Source: Cruorifilaria tuberocauda (lineage: Eukaryota; Nematoda; Chromadorea; Rhabditida; Onchocercidae). Taken from it: a DNA stretch of 64,000 nt. The position numbers and the translations under genes were made by a program. The notes under the pieces are model-generated. The model was not told where the DNA came from, did not search any database, and was given only the letters and a program-made list of their open reading frames with translations. Position 1 is the first letter of the stretch, and each line of letters begins with the position of its first letter. Where the stretch lies: assembly GCA_013365365.1 (NCBI GenBank), contig JABVXU010000218.1, forward strand, positions 25,007 through 89,006, given 5' to 3'. Positions 36,501-49,790 of the stretch are shown here, piece after piece.

Positions 36501-39500
36501 GTTAACTGATATTCCGGTACAACCAGTTACTTACTCTTTTGACCAGGCAAGTTTACCTGCTTTTTCGATATTTAAAAATCTATAACCATAAGAGTTAAAT
36601 TTCACGCCTTATGGGTTTCTTTTGATTGAAATTTTTTAAATTATTGGTTATAATGAAAGATAGCTTCCCTTTAGAAATTTTCATGAAAGTTTCGCACATT
36701 TGTGCAAAATGTCTCAGAAAATTTATGAGTTATATTGCAGATTTTAGCTCGCCTTAGTTACAACCTTAATTTGCCGATTGATTTCATGCAGCAATTGCAC
36801 ACTATTTTCGTTATTTCCGCTCCAAATGTTGTTTTCGATGCGCAGTTTACTCATCGATTCGGCAATGTTGATTTAGAAGCGTTATTGCAAAAGGCGAACA
36901 ATGCATACTGTGATAATATCACTTTTGCGCTTGAACAAAGCGCTTATCAACTGGAAGAAGGTTGCGGTCGACAGTAAGCAAAATGAAAATATTCCTTTAA
37001 ATTTAAATTCTCTTTCTTTGTTAAGCCTTCCTCTGCTTGATGCACTTTACTTCAGACTTTAAGATATTTATTCACAATACTTGACTTCTGAAATGGCAAA
37101 AAAGCTAATAATATTAGTTAGAAAGATTTTTCATCTTTGTTCCACATTTTATTTAGGTACAAATACATATCATTAAGTTTGAGGGATTTTTTTTTATTTA
37201 CATCAGTTTCATTTAAAAAAGCTTAGAAAATTATTTCCGTAGTTCCTTAATTTTTGATTGTGATGTAGGTATTCTGTAATGCCATCCATTGATGTCAAGG
37301 CAGTTGCAATAATACTTTTTGCGTTGAAGCTGATGTTCGGCCTCGATGATAATGTGGAATTCAATATGAAAACACAGGTATTTTGCTCTGTAAACTAAGA
37401 ATTTTTAAAAAAGCAAACTGAATATTAGTAGATTTGTACATCTATATGGTAATGCTTCTAGTTCGATACAGTTAATGCTAACGAAGAACAATTTAACTTC
37501 GATCTTTGGATGAAACAGTTGAAAATGCGCATGAATGTATGGCGTGGTAGACGATTAAAGGATGTTTTAGAAAAGAGGTATTATTTTCATTCCCACTCAT
37601 TTTGTGACTTTAATCAATAGATGAAAGTTAGGTATACTTAATTGCTTAATATTAATAGATCTCTAGAAATTCGAAATTCTTAGCTTTAAGGACGTTCAAT
37701 ATTCAGTGTTTCCCTAATTGTTGCAAGCAGATATATAAAGTAGCAAAGGTGAAAATTTATTTAAATCACAAATGCTGAGCCGCTTTTCTGCTTCTGCTGC
37801 TTATATATATATATTTTATTTCTTTTAAAATTTTTTACATGGGAAATTTTTGATTTATTAAACACTTATATATTGTAGTGCAATAGCTTGTATTTTTTAA
37901 GCATTAATCTTCATTTTTGGAAGAAATTTTGCACGGATATCACGTAAAGAGAATACTCATTAAAAGTGCTCACTTCTCAGCTAGCTGACACTATTCCATT
38001 TAATTTCCAGTAGTTTACATCCTTATATTGAAATAGGCTTTTGGAAAAATTTTTATTAAAGCATTATTCAAACCTGTCAAAAAATTAATCCAACGTAGGC
38101 ACAGTCATTTCTCACCCAAATCACATTGAACATTAGCATTTTCAGGACAACAGCTCTTCCCAAATATGACTTCATATTTGAAAATTATCGGATGGTACTC
38201 GTTCGTGAAAATTATCGAGGTGAAGAAGTATCGCAGACTGGTACTGCTCGAATAACTGGTGGTCGAAATTTGTATTTCAAAGTAAAATCTTCTCTACAAC
38301 AATATTGGAAGTATCTGTTTGATTTTGTTCATGCACTCGTAAAATTTAGTGCATTTCAGGGATGCGTACCAAGCAATTTTGTTATGGAAGAACGCAACTA
38401 TGCACTGTATAGTACTTTTGAAGATGATTTCGACGTCACGCCATTACGAAGCCCTAACAGAGAAGCTTTGTTAAGTAAGTTATTTGTATAATTAACGCCA
38501 ATTTATATCTATCCAAGTATTTGTCTTTATGTAAAACGAGAAAGTGCTTTCAAACTGTCATCCGCATGGATATTTAAACAATAATCCATTTCTATTCACT
38601 AATGGACTCTATTGATTCTTTGGATCTTTATTTGTAATACTTATATTTCTCAATATTCCTGTATATGATCATTTTAGCACCTCTTCGTTATCAGGCTGCT
38701 CATCATCTCGAATGGTATGAAGCGATAGAAAAAAGTACTTCCATAGATGATTTTAAAAACCTTGATCGGTAAGTATTATGCCTTATTTTTAAAAAGAAAC
38801 ATGATTAACATTTATATTTTTCATCTAAATAATTTCTATTTTTTACAGATATAATACCGATGTTTTTTTCAAGTCATTCAAAAATCATCAAATGAAATAT
38901 GAAGTTGTGGAAGCGCCTGAAGACAAAGAAATACTGAGAAGCGAGGTGTAACTTATTTTGCTTTTTAAATTGTCAATTTAATTTTTTTTTGAAAAATGCA
39001 TCAAAATGACCCTATTTATGTTGTTGTAATTGCGGGAGTTTACGCTACGTTTTGAAAAATTCTGAGAAATTGATATTGCAGGGTTTGTGCAACTCGGATG
39101 AAATGCGAACGAAATGGCGGCAACTATTTCCATGTTCGGGATATTATGAAGTAATTACCTATATGTCAGCACTAATTGTTGAAAAATTAATATTTGAAAA
39201 TGTGATGCTCTGAAATTCGAATACTTTTTTCAGTCTTATCCACGACCAGTATACTGTCCTGGATTACTCAAGTTTACTTCTGGCGAACTGATTTATATTC
39301 CCATGATTTACACACCTGGTATGACTCTTTGTATATTTACTGAATCATTTTATCTGAGTATCAAAGATTTCAATCGAAAGCTAGTTGCTTTATCAGTGAT
39401 TACTTAACATTATCTATGTCCATCGATTTAGTTAATAATATTCTAGCAGTGGACGTTATATACCAAAACGCGTCGCCGTATTTCAGCGAGTCTTTCAATG

Positions 39501-41558
39501 ATCTTCTTGAAATTCTTTCTTTGATGATTGGAGAAGATATGAAAATTGTTTACACCTTCTTTTTAATGTTGGAGATGAAATGCATAATACCCAATACGTT
39601 GGTTTTTTATATTCTTTTTCATCCAAAAATAAGAAAATATGATGAAAATATCCCTTTTACTTACAGATTGAACGAGTTGAATGAAATTACCAAAAATTGT
39701 GAAAAGTTTACAACTTGTGCTCAGGTAGAACTGTTAGGTGATGAACCACGTAACATAAAAATTCAGATGCGTCGTATAAGTGAAAATATCTTAAGGGCCG
39801 ACTTCAAATTCTCAGTGGTTAGTTTATTTTTTTATGTATTTAGGATGTCCTATGCTACTTTTTTAACCTTTTTATTCGTCTTCGGTTGTGAATTATATAT
39901 TCGTTATGTGAGCTAGGTGATAGCTGGGAAATTCATAACGCCCATCGACTACCAGTGTTATATTGACACTGATATGTTTTTTCTTTTTTTTCATACCTCA
40001 TACTTACTTAATAAGAAATTTTTTGCTGGTATATTTTAATATCTCAACATATGCGTTTGAATATTTGACTTTTTCTGATGAAGTTTTATTAGTAGTTTGA
40101 CAGAAATTTTGAGTAAATCCATTTCAGACATATATTGGAAACATACCAATCGATGTGGGGAAAACTTCAGAAATGCCAATGAAACGGAGGAAGGAAAAAT
40201 CATGTAATTATAAATTTATGCTCTTCTTATTTTCTTTGCTCATTTTTGCTTTTACTGTGTCAGAATATATTGATAATATATTTAAATTACCTAGTAAAAT
40301 GGTTCATAGATGATTTGCAGGTGATCCTGCTCCGGAAAAACGATCAAAGGAACAGAGAGGACAGGTACTTGCAGCGGAACGTCATGTGGAGCAAACTAAT
40401 GGCAATATTTTGGAAAATTCATTTTTTAAATTTTCAGTTTTTAAAAAATTTCTGGATCTTTAAAACTCTATTTTCATTGTATTCAGTAACAATCAATGAC
40501 AATCATCGTAGATTTTGAAACAAAAACTATAAGATCTATCACTGGCAAAAGAAATCTCTTTATAAATAAGATTTTTCATAAATAAGAAAATAATGTTATA
40601 TCAACATTACGGATACTTTTCAGATATGGAAGAGGAACAGAATATATTCGAGAGTACACATAACAAAGAATTAGTAAACGATTTTGAGCGAATGAATTTA
40701 CACCTAGAAGGTAGGAATTCATAAATACGACCACCATAAATAATAAATCTATTTAATATATTGAACATATTCTAAAAGCGGAAATGAGTAAACAGAGTTA
40801 TTTTCGAGCGTATATCATTTTTCTGCAACCTATAAAAATTGTAATTTAAATAAAACTATAGTGAAAGACTATTCATTCCAGGCTACTCATTCTTAAAATG
40901 TTTAAAATTGCATAATTATTGTTTTTTCGAAACGTTTCAAGTAAAGAGAAGTATTAATTCATCTTTACAGGAAAGCAAACGGTATCATCTTATAATACGA
41001 ATACCAGTTCCAGATCAATATCTGGCTATAATGCAAACACCATATTAAGTTTAAGCGATGACGGTTAGATTTTAAATGTCATCTTTGTATTGTTAAACAT
41101 GAGATTTATATTTAATATTTAGTAATGCTTGTTTCGGCTTCAAATTATACAGCTATTTTGCAGAAATAAGTTATACCGTCCCCTCACGAAGACAGAAATA
41201 TCGAAAGCAAGATCTTATGTCAGAGTTTTCAAAGACAAATATTTTCAAACGGTCATTAACGGAGAGGGTGAGTAGCTTCCCACATGCCTTGTCAAATTCG
41301 AAACTGAAACTCTCGTAATTTTGCTAACTAATGCCGTGTCATTTTCCAAAATTATTGTTAATAACATTAAGTTCCAACTTCGATTAATCAATTTTAGTGA
41401 ATAGCAAGGTTTGTTCTCACTTCTAATAACCGTTATTCGTTAGAATGTCAAATTTATTAAAATTCGATCTACCTTTTCAGATCAGGAATCGGTTCTCAGA
41501 ATATTTCAATTTTGAATTTGAAACCGCATTTGCGCTAGCAATACCGAAATACTGGTAA
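33525..41558 (+). CDS. TAF1B: RNA polymerase I initiation factor TAF1B (Rrn7-like)
   Basis: TAF1B is the TFIIB-like subunit of the Pol I selectivity factor and acts at rDNA promoters in the nucleolus. About 26 exons join in phase to roughly 945 residues. The N-terminus is a zinc ribbon (CSNCG...DGFFYCAVCNTQ) and the cyclin-like region shows the family pattern: LYLGCILSGANWVLLSDVTRW, FREGRFPISL. Helical blocks follow (FDLWMKQLKMRMNVWRGRRL; YPRPVYCPGLLKF). The tail after about residue 780 is charged and Ser-rich and ends IPKYW. The whole is longer than vertebrate TAF1B, mainly at this end. The intron after 36546 has a GC donor (CAG|GCAAGT), and that after 34322 probably does (AAG|GCGTGT). Two short introns (38282-38359, 39598-39666) are multiples of three without stops and may be retained. 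Exon 40321-40380 has a weak donor, so that join is less sure. Confidence 0.8.
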
Positions 41559-41673
41559 TAGGGGTCCAGGATGGAAGGTTACACCGCACACACGTGAAAA
41601 AAGGAATGCGAAATTTAGATACTTATTAACACATTTTTCTTTAAACTACCTGTACTGTTTAGGACTGTTGAAC

Positions 41674-41679
41674 AATAAA
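41674..41679 (+). terminator. Poly(A) signal AATAAA of TAF1B
   Basis: An AATAAA hexamer lies 116 bases after the TAF1B stop on the coding strand. Confidence 0.4.
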
Positions 41680-42486
41680 GGCCAGTAGTTTTGTTTTTGC
41701 AATTGTTACATTCTCGAATCAATTTCTGTATTTTATTTTGAATCCGAATTGCATAAACCGCATTGTTCGTGGAATACTGTTAAAGTGTTTTATCACCTTC
41801 TGTTTACTTTCATAATTACCTGGGAATTAACTAAATGGATGATTACAGCTTACAGTACTACACAACAAGAATATTTTCATTCTGTTCGATATGAAGAGTA
41901 GGACATATACTAATAACTTATTTAGTGTGTTCAGAAATATTTTCCAGCAACAAAATATAAAACACAAAATGACATTTAACGGCCGTTTTCATATGCTGCG
42001 TCAGTAGCGAATTCAGTCTATCGATTTCGTCCAATTATTGAATCAAATAATAGCGAGATGTGTAAGAAATCATGACGAGATAATATAGTGAACCAGTAAA
42101 AAGATAAAATCGGTTATGACGATTGGAAAGAGATAATGTTCAAGGAAGCACTGCAACTTGCACATTAATTAAAAGCTATACGTTGCCTTTCAGCCATAAA
42201 ACTCAACATTTCTCTCAAAAAAAGTGATCCCAATAAATTATTTTGGTAGAGGATGAAGTCAGTGCTATTTTTGCTTTGGTATTAGAATTTTAGTATTAAA
42301 TTAAATCATTCCATTTTTGGCTTGATTATTTCAACCTGGGACACTATTCATATTGTTTCCACATAACTCACGAATCATGCCTTTGGTCTACTATCTTCTG
42401 TTTAAATTTCTTCTAACTATAAATATTCTGAATTATATTTCAAAATCCTGGAGAGTACCACAAGTTTAACACACATATACAAGCTT
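41680..42486. other. Convergent intergenic region TAF1B / HERC4-like
   Basis: About 0.8 kb, AT-rich, separating the 3' ends of two convergent genes. No gene or repeat seen. Confidence 0.5.
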
Positions 42487-42492
42487 TTTATT
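42487..42492 (-). terminator. Poly(A) signal AATAAA of the HERC4-like gene
   Basis: The minus strand reads AATAAA 36 bases past the stop codon at 42528. Confidence 0.45.
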
Positions 42493-42527
42493 CGTTTGAA
42501 TTGATAATAAAACGATGTGAAGTATAG

Positions 42528-45500
42528 TTACACGAGATTAAAACCATGACTGTGTTCCAAACATATAAGCAACCGACGTCGCATCTCCTCTCGATCGGTA
42601 ATATTAGGCAAATCGAGCAAGTTAAAACATGTATGCGCTACTGGTAATGCGTTTTCATCACATGGCTGTATTCGCATCTTCACTGCTGACATGCCCTTCA
42701 AATTTTTAGCGAATTCAAACACAAACCAAATAGCAATTATAAGATGATTTGAACTTGCGTGCATTTATTGTCAGCAAAATGATTTCACTGATAAATATTA
42801 GATGATTTTACTTTGCTGCAAAAATGATTTTACTCCATAAACGCGAAGACTGAATTGGAGAAATTAACTTTCTCCCAAAAAAAATATCTATTTTTCACAG
42901 AAAATACGAAAAACCTGAATCGGTATCCTAGTGCTTCCCATTAAAAACTGCAAAAATTTCCTCCTTTGAGCAATGTTCAACTCAAAGAATACTTCCCAGA
43001 AACAAAGGACTGCTTCATGTCGTGCGTGATATATCCCTTTATATTCCGTATTCTGAAACTGCTAATTTTAATTACAACGAACAGACAAAAATGCAAACAG
43101 CATCTTATATCTGCAAGATAGAAGGGAAAAGTCCACTAATCAAATTTAAATGAAGTCTTTCGAAGCTGTATAATCAAAGATACGGAGATTACATCATTAT
43201 TGGCTTACAGTCTTTCAATAAAATTCACATTAGAAAAAAAAACGCACTTTCCGAAATAGATTCCAATCATAATTTTCATTACCGACAACCATCTCCATCA
43301 GCTCTTGCGGTTGGAAAAAATTCATAATTTTTGATTGCATCACATTTTCGAATCCTTCAGAAAACGAACGTATTTGACGACGTATTTCACCCTCATAGCC
43401 TTCTTCCAAGCGTTTTTTTATATAAAGCTAAACTTTTTCGCAAATCTATATCGCACTCGAAACAAAACTTTATACAAGAAAATGTGAATCAAAAAAATGA
43501 ATAGGAAATCTGAATTTAAATCATATAGAAATGAAAAGGTGTTATAAGACAATTATACGCTGAACAGATAAATAAATCATCCAGTATTCCAACAAAACTT
43601 TATCTAACAATCTAGTTAAAGCAATAAAGTAAAAACAATCTAGTTACGAGTGCAAAAACGATGCAAAAACCTGCACAAATTCATGCTTATTTTTTTGATT
43701 CACTGATATTTCGGCACCATTCGTTTTCAGTTCGATATCTTTGCAATCACCCAATAAAGATATAGAAATTACGAATGTCAAGCAAAAAACTTCTTCGATA
43801 TCATTTTCATCATACTCCAGAAGGCTCCTCAATGACCTAAAATATCAGAAAAATTAAAAATATACCATAACATGATATGCAGGTTGAAAGCGAGACTCAT
43901 AGAGAGTTCAATTATATTAAGAAAAAATCACCTTCCTTCAGCAGGACTGAGTTCACTTAGATCTTCAAGTTCAAGTGGAACATCTAAAATTTTTTTATAT
44001 AAAGCCAAAGGAAATGGAAAATCAACGAGAACACTGTTGTAAATAGTCAAAGCGCATAGCATTCCGACAAGTTTAAAGCTTAATGGATCCGTTTCAACTC
44101 CTGAAAACCATATCAAATGCGACTCCTCATTCTCCGTGAACATCCCGTATCTAAAGGTGTGAAAACGAGTTAGAACTGGTAAAGTTGATATTAGTTGATT
44201 TTACACAACTATGTCCAATCAAGTGATGGAAAAAGCATAGTAAAAAATATAACAAAAATTATAATGTCGAAAATTTAAATAACGATTCTGTTCTTCTTTT
44301 CATCTTGACAATTTATTACAGCGTAACAGTTAAAAAAAATTAGCAATTCATTGCTCTGTATCATACTTTTCTTGAAGTAATTCCTGAAATAACAACATGA
44401 AGAACTCCTTTTTCACGCCACCAGCATCATCTGCTTCCTCACCAATAAAATGAACCTGCAAGGAAATAACTGTGATAAATTTGCAAAGGACAATATGCCG
44501 CAAATACATTCCTATAAAATTAGATTTAGAAAAGATAAGAGAAATTATTACAGAAGCAAAGTGAAGACAAAGTTCAGAAAGCTTTCATCATATTAAGAAC
44601 CACTATATTATAGTACCACCAACTGAATGAACTGTAGCTAATTTAGCGCATTGCAAGAATTCTGTCTAGGGACTAAAATGTAACACAATTGAAAATTAGA
44701 TATCGTAAAAGACGATAATAAAGTGCTACTGGATCCCACTTAAATTTAAATCGGTTGATATTAAATAAATCGACTGAGACATACTTTCAGTGGTTTTTTG
44801 AGTTCTATTTCTTTTAATGACAACAATGCAATCATCGCATCATCAACAATATTATCGCGATGAACAGACAACTCAAAGAACGGATGCGGCTGAAGAGAGA
44901 TATTGAAAGGCAACATCATAATTCCTGAAGTTGACATGGAAATCTGAAAATACAACACTGTTCCAAATAAAATAATAGAAGTATATTTTAAAAGAAGCAG
45001 AATAAAATATTAGAATGCAGAAAGCTACGAGGAAAATCATCTGTTTCATAACCTAAAGATACATATATAGGGTGGTTTCTACCTTCATAAAGACATTGTT
45101 TAAAACAGTAAAAACAAGCACACCTGCATTTGGATATGAGCTTCCAATTGCAAGAGATATGTTTTCAATTCTGCATTTAATAAAAATGGATAATTTGACC
45201 AGTAGAAAGCATCATGTTGGTTCTAAAAATATGGTTCACATTCATCACCAAATTTATATTTCAAAAAAAAGTCATAACTCCTTAATGAAGACAGTAATAT
45301 TAGTCCTAAGAATAAAAAAGTGGTGTATGTTGCCGACATGTGCTTATATTTTATTTTTTTAAGGTTATCTTGATAAAAAAACAAAAAGTTCTATTCTACA
45401 CCACTACGAATATATATGTAACCTGATCAAGAATTTTTAGCGAAAGATTTCATCATTCTGCACTAATCAAACTGTAAAACCGTCAACAATAACTTACACT

Positions 45501-48500
45501 AAATTCCCATCTTGCAAGATCGTTGGCCATATCAACTTTATTCTGCAAATTGTGCATATAAAATTTGTCGTAAGCGATTAACTTCTGAGATCTATTGATG
45601 GCATTCAACTGTGAAAGAATCGAACAGAAAGGAATAACATCAGAAGTATTATTTGGCTCATGCTCTACAAGTTGCTCCAAGGCTTTAACCAAGGCCGATA
45701 CTAAACGATTGAAATGTCTCCGCTCAAAAAGTGACCACCATTTTTCTGAAAAAAAAAATTTTTCCGACATAAAAGATTGCATCAAATATTTATTAGAAAC
45801 CAGAGAAAGAAGACACTGAATGAAGCGTCTTTCGCCGATACCGCTTACTGAGAAATAAAGTCTGATAACCAACCTAACACCCTGCGATCTGCTTCGCGAA
45901 GCAGTTGAATTGAACGAACAAATGGCAAATGAAGTGCTTTCACAGATGTATATGAAGGTGAAGAAAATAAATATAATGAAGGCAAAATGAGATAAACTCG
46001 AAGAGATTCTAAGGAGGTTATTTTCTCCCAAGAAAGTTCCCACATTCCTGCTGCATCAAGACTTGCTAATATCTAAAATTTTTTCAATATAGCAAAAAAT
46101 GAAAAAAATTAACTTGGGATCAAAAATATTTCAAATTTCAAAAAGCCATAAAGTGGCATACTCATTAAAATCAAATCGATTACTAATGAGATAGCAGAAG
46201 AAATAGCAAATAAATTATTAGACAGATAGACAAATTAAAAAAAAAAACAGACTATCTCCGCATACTGATCCGCATCTGTATTTTCCGAAATAATGCTCGA
46301 TGCCTGCACGACATGATCCAAATCCAAACAACTGTTCGAAGCACTACATCGATATCTTTTTTCATTTTCATAAAGAAATGAAGCATTTATAGAGGACAAA
46401 GACGAAAATACAGATTCCAATTCTCTGCAAAAACTAGTCAGTCAAAAATAGCAGATTTTATGGGAATCATTATGACTAAAGAGAAAATAGAAATATTATA
46501 CAGCAGAAGTCCCTTCAAAATTAATTTATTAAACTACCCAATAATAGCTAATTTGTCACCAACTGCGAACAAATCACGAACACGTTGCAATGACAAATAT
46601 TTCGGTTTTTGGAGGTAGTTCCCCGGCCCGGAAAGCACTTCCTGGAAATCGTATTATGGAATAATTTGTAGCTTCGACCACTATTAAAAATACATGACAA
46701 ATGATGAGAGTTTCATCAGTTTTTTTGTATTTTTAACTTCCCAATTTAAATTTTATATTTGGTTCAAAATTCAACATTTAAAAGTTTGTTAATCACATCT
46801 GAAAAAGAGGCTTACGTATGCGTGTTTTGTATAAATCTGCAAGCAGAAGCTTTGATCCCAACCCGCGAATACCGATGCTACGTTTCTAACTGAATCAATA
46901 ATACGCGGTGTAATTTGATTTCTTGTATTTCCATGACCTAATTGTCCGTTGCTATTCAATCCAAATGTATACATCTTTCCATTCGCCACGACTATTGTAT
47001 GACACCTAAATCACCAGTGACTATACCACAGAAATAATCAAATTAGGTTTTAAAACTTGTTCAAAAGAAACCTTCCACAAGCAATTCTCGTTACATGGCT
47101 TCCAAGCATTTCGGTAATACCTCTCATACAGTTGTGTGACCTACTCGGTTGACCACAACCTAGTTGTCCAAACGAATCACTGCCACATGAAAATACGCGT
47201 CCTTCATGAGTGAGAGCAATGGAATGGCTATCACCACACTCAACTGCGACGACTGAATTTATATTTGGTACTTCACATGGATTAGTGGCATCTGAAAAAA
47301 ATTAGCATCTGAGATTGATGAAGTTCTATAGAATTTCTTTATTGACCGTTTTTCTTTTTTTTGTATGAGAGCAAATATTGAAAGATTTGGCGAGAATCAG
47401 TTGGATTACATGGAATAATTTAAAAAGTTTCTTGAACTTATAACAACATGTGAAAATAAAATCCATCTTGAAATAACTTTTGTCTTTTATAAACTTCTTT
47501 CATATTTCCCATTATACCTCATTTTCTTTGAACTTCTTCTCAAGGCATCTGTTTGCGAAAATATATACTTACAAACCTCTGTTTGTAAGGTCTCCTAGTT
47601 GTCCCTCTTCGTTTTTTCCCCAAGCATATAATGTTCCGCTCGCTGTTAAAGCCATTGTGAACAGATTTCCCGCACTAACTACATGAAAACATAGAAACTA
47701 AAACATAAGTTGCATTTGAGTAAAAAATAATGTAGAGCAACACTTTACCCATAGTTGAACTATGAAATTCAAATCACTATAAATCACTAGCAAAATTTCA
47801 CTTACTCTGAATTATGGGTATAGAAATAAATATTTCAACTTCTGCCGGAGAATGTCGTATTCGCCCATCGGACTGTTGTCCCCAAATAAATACTCGACCA
47901 CCTCAAAATTTAATATTGGTTTTTGAATATGAAATTTCAGCCCGACTGGAATTTCAACCTAAGCTTACCTCCATTCAGAGATACTGTATGGGATGCACCA
48001 CAAGCTACTTGTACTGTTTCTGGTAATGATGGCACGCGTCTGAAATACATGTAAACGGATGTGGAATAAAATAAAGAGCAAACGAAACTAAAACATACAT
48101 AGTGGAATAGTGAATAGTGTTTTTTCAAGTAATAGCAAGTTGATATCATATTTTATGCGCCTCAATAATCAAAACTAGAACTAATGACAAAAAATTTTTA
48201 GAAAACGAAGTACTTGGGTGTGTCAGAAATAAGAATATCACAAGCCATTGCAAGCTGCCCATGACTGTTACTGCCCCAAGCAAATAACCGGCCATCATCT
48301 GAAACTGCCATACTGTGATTTCGACCAGCTGATATTTGGATGATGCTAACGGTGCTTGACATATGCACCGGATATATAGTATATGAGTCTTCTTTAACAC
48401 CTCCTCGACCGAGTTCACCATTATAATTACTACCGCATGACCACACCTGTAAAATTGCAATGATTTAATAACAAATATGGAGAAAAAATATAAAAAGATT

Positions 48501-49141
48501 ATTTTAAAATCTTAAATTAATCAAATTATCAAATAACAAAACTAGAAAAACAGAAAATTAGAAAAGTTACTAAGTTATATCTTCTGTATATTTAACCAAA
48601 AACTTCACTAAGCTCAAAAAATATTTTTAAAGTGGAAAACTAAATCTAACTTTCGGTTAGAAAAAAAGATTTGAAAATGACGTCCAAAACCGTTTTTCAT
48701 AATCCCAGCAAAAAATTACTAATTAATTTTTAAACAGTATATTGAGAGAATGCATTCCAAATGATTGTTTGGCTATCGATGGAGACAAATTCCAGAGCTT
48801 CACAAAGAAAAAGAGAGACCAGGAATTACACATATATAAAGATTTAGAAATAAGAGCAAATTGAAAGAAGATAAGCTAACAATGCAATAAAGAATTTGAA
48901 AAACATCTTGATTCGAAATGAAAGAAATGAAAGACTACACCTTCCCATCATCAGCCAAAAACAGCGTATGTTTTTCACCGCTGGCAACGGCTTTTACACT
49001 AACACCATGTTGTCCGGTAGGCGCACCATATACCAACTGCGGAAAAAGTATCATTTGAGCATCATTTTCAGCAGAGTTTGACCGAAAACCTAATTGTCCA
49101 TCACCTGCACATCCAAACACGTACAACTGACGGCGAGCCAT
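42528..49141 (-). CDS. HERC4: HERC4-type E3 ubiquitin ligase (RCC1 repeats + HECT)
   Basis: HERC4-type proteins transfer ubiquitin from an E2 through a HECT cysteine and carry one RCC1-like propeller. The gene runs from ATG 49141 to TAA 42528-42530, roughly 1,000 residues. The first exons (49141 to about 46580) give RCC1 blades: LYVFGCAGDGQLGFRS, VWSCGSNYNGELGRGG, LFAWGSNSHGQLA, VFIWGQQSDGRI, LYAWGKNEEGQLGD, VFSCGSDSFGQLGCG, MYTFGLNSNGQLGHG. A helical linker follows (MWELSWEKITSLESLRVYLI; KWWSLFERRHF). The HECT domain has FIGEEADDAGGVKKEFFMLL, IYNSVLVDFPFPLALYKK, YDENDIEEVFCLTF and NTEYKGIYHARHEAVLCFWE. The last exon (42528-42695) carries the catalytic cysteine in PVAHTCFNLLDLP. The joins examined are in phase and no lesion was found. 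It is divergent to the decayed HADH gene. The length and blade pattern point to HERC4 rather than HERC3, but a nematode co-orthologue of both is possible. Confidence 0.9.
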
Positions 49142-49186
49142 GATAATCACTTGCACATTCAAACACGTACAACTGACGGCGAGCCT
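49102..49186. repeat. Tandem duplication across the HERC4-like start codon
   Basis: A unit of about 46 bases is repeated: CAC(C/T)TGCACAT(C/T)CAAACACGTACAACTGACGGCGAGCC-like sequence occurs at about 49102-49139 and 49148-49185. The copy nearer the gene body carries the start ATG. In the outer copy that position reads AGG, directly behind TTTTTATC, which makes an acceptor-like TTTTTATCAG. Confidence 0.9.
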
Positions 49187-49790
49187 GATAAAAATTGCGG
49201 AAGCAGACAATGTAAATACTTAATCAATCCGAAGGACAATGAGTAAATAACGGTGCGTCCGTTTATTATAAATAAGTTTGATCTATTCCGGAAAACTTTT
49301 AGTGCGGTAGTGGAAACATGCAAGATGGCGTTGAGTGACATCTTAAGTAAGTGAAGACAGAACGATTTGATGAGCCATTTGGCAAGCTCCATTTGGCGAA
49401 CTCCAGAAAAATGAGAGTTATCGGATTCTTTTACTGTAAATTTATTTTATTCATTATGGTCAGAACTTTAACTAGTAAAATCTCTGTGATTGAGTTAGTT
49501 ACATTTTTATCTGATATACTTTCATCTTTTAACTTTCCTTTATGTTCGACCTTCGAAACCGCAATCATTTTACGTATGTAATTTGGAGTTAGGTTAATTT
49601 TGACAGTTTGGAACTGAGATGGATAATTTTCTAAGCTGTAATTTTTGACCGTTTGGAAATTCTAAAGCATTAAAAGAAACAAACCTTCTCTTGATTCTTG
49701 TCAAAATAAGTTTGATTACTGGTAATATTTGCAATAATTTTTCATTTCCTACCGTTTTTCCGCTTACTTCAGATGCTATCTAATTTCAGA
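49187..49790. other. Divergent promoter region HERC4-like / HADH
   Basis: About 0.6 kb separates two divergent starts and should hold both promoters. No TATA box or repeated motif was recognised. CTAATTTCAG ending at 49789, one base before the HADH ATG, is a likely splice or spliced-leader acceptor. Confidence 0.4.
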
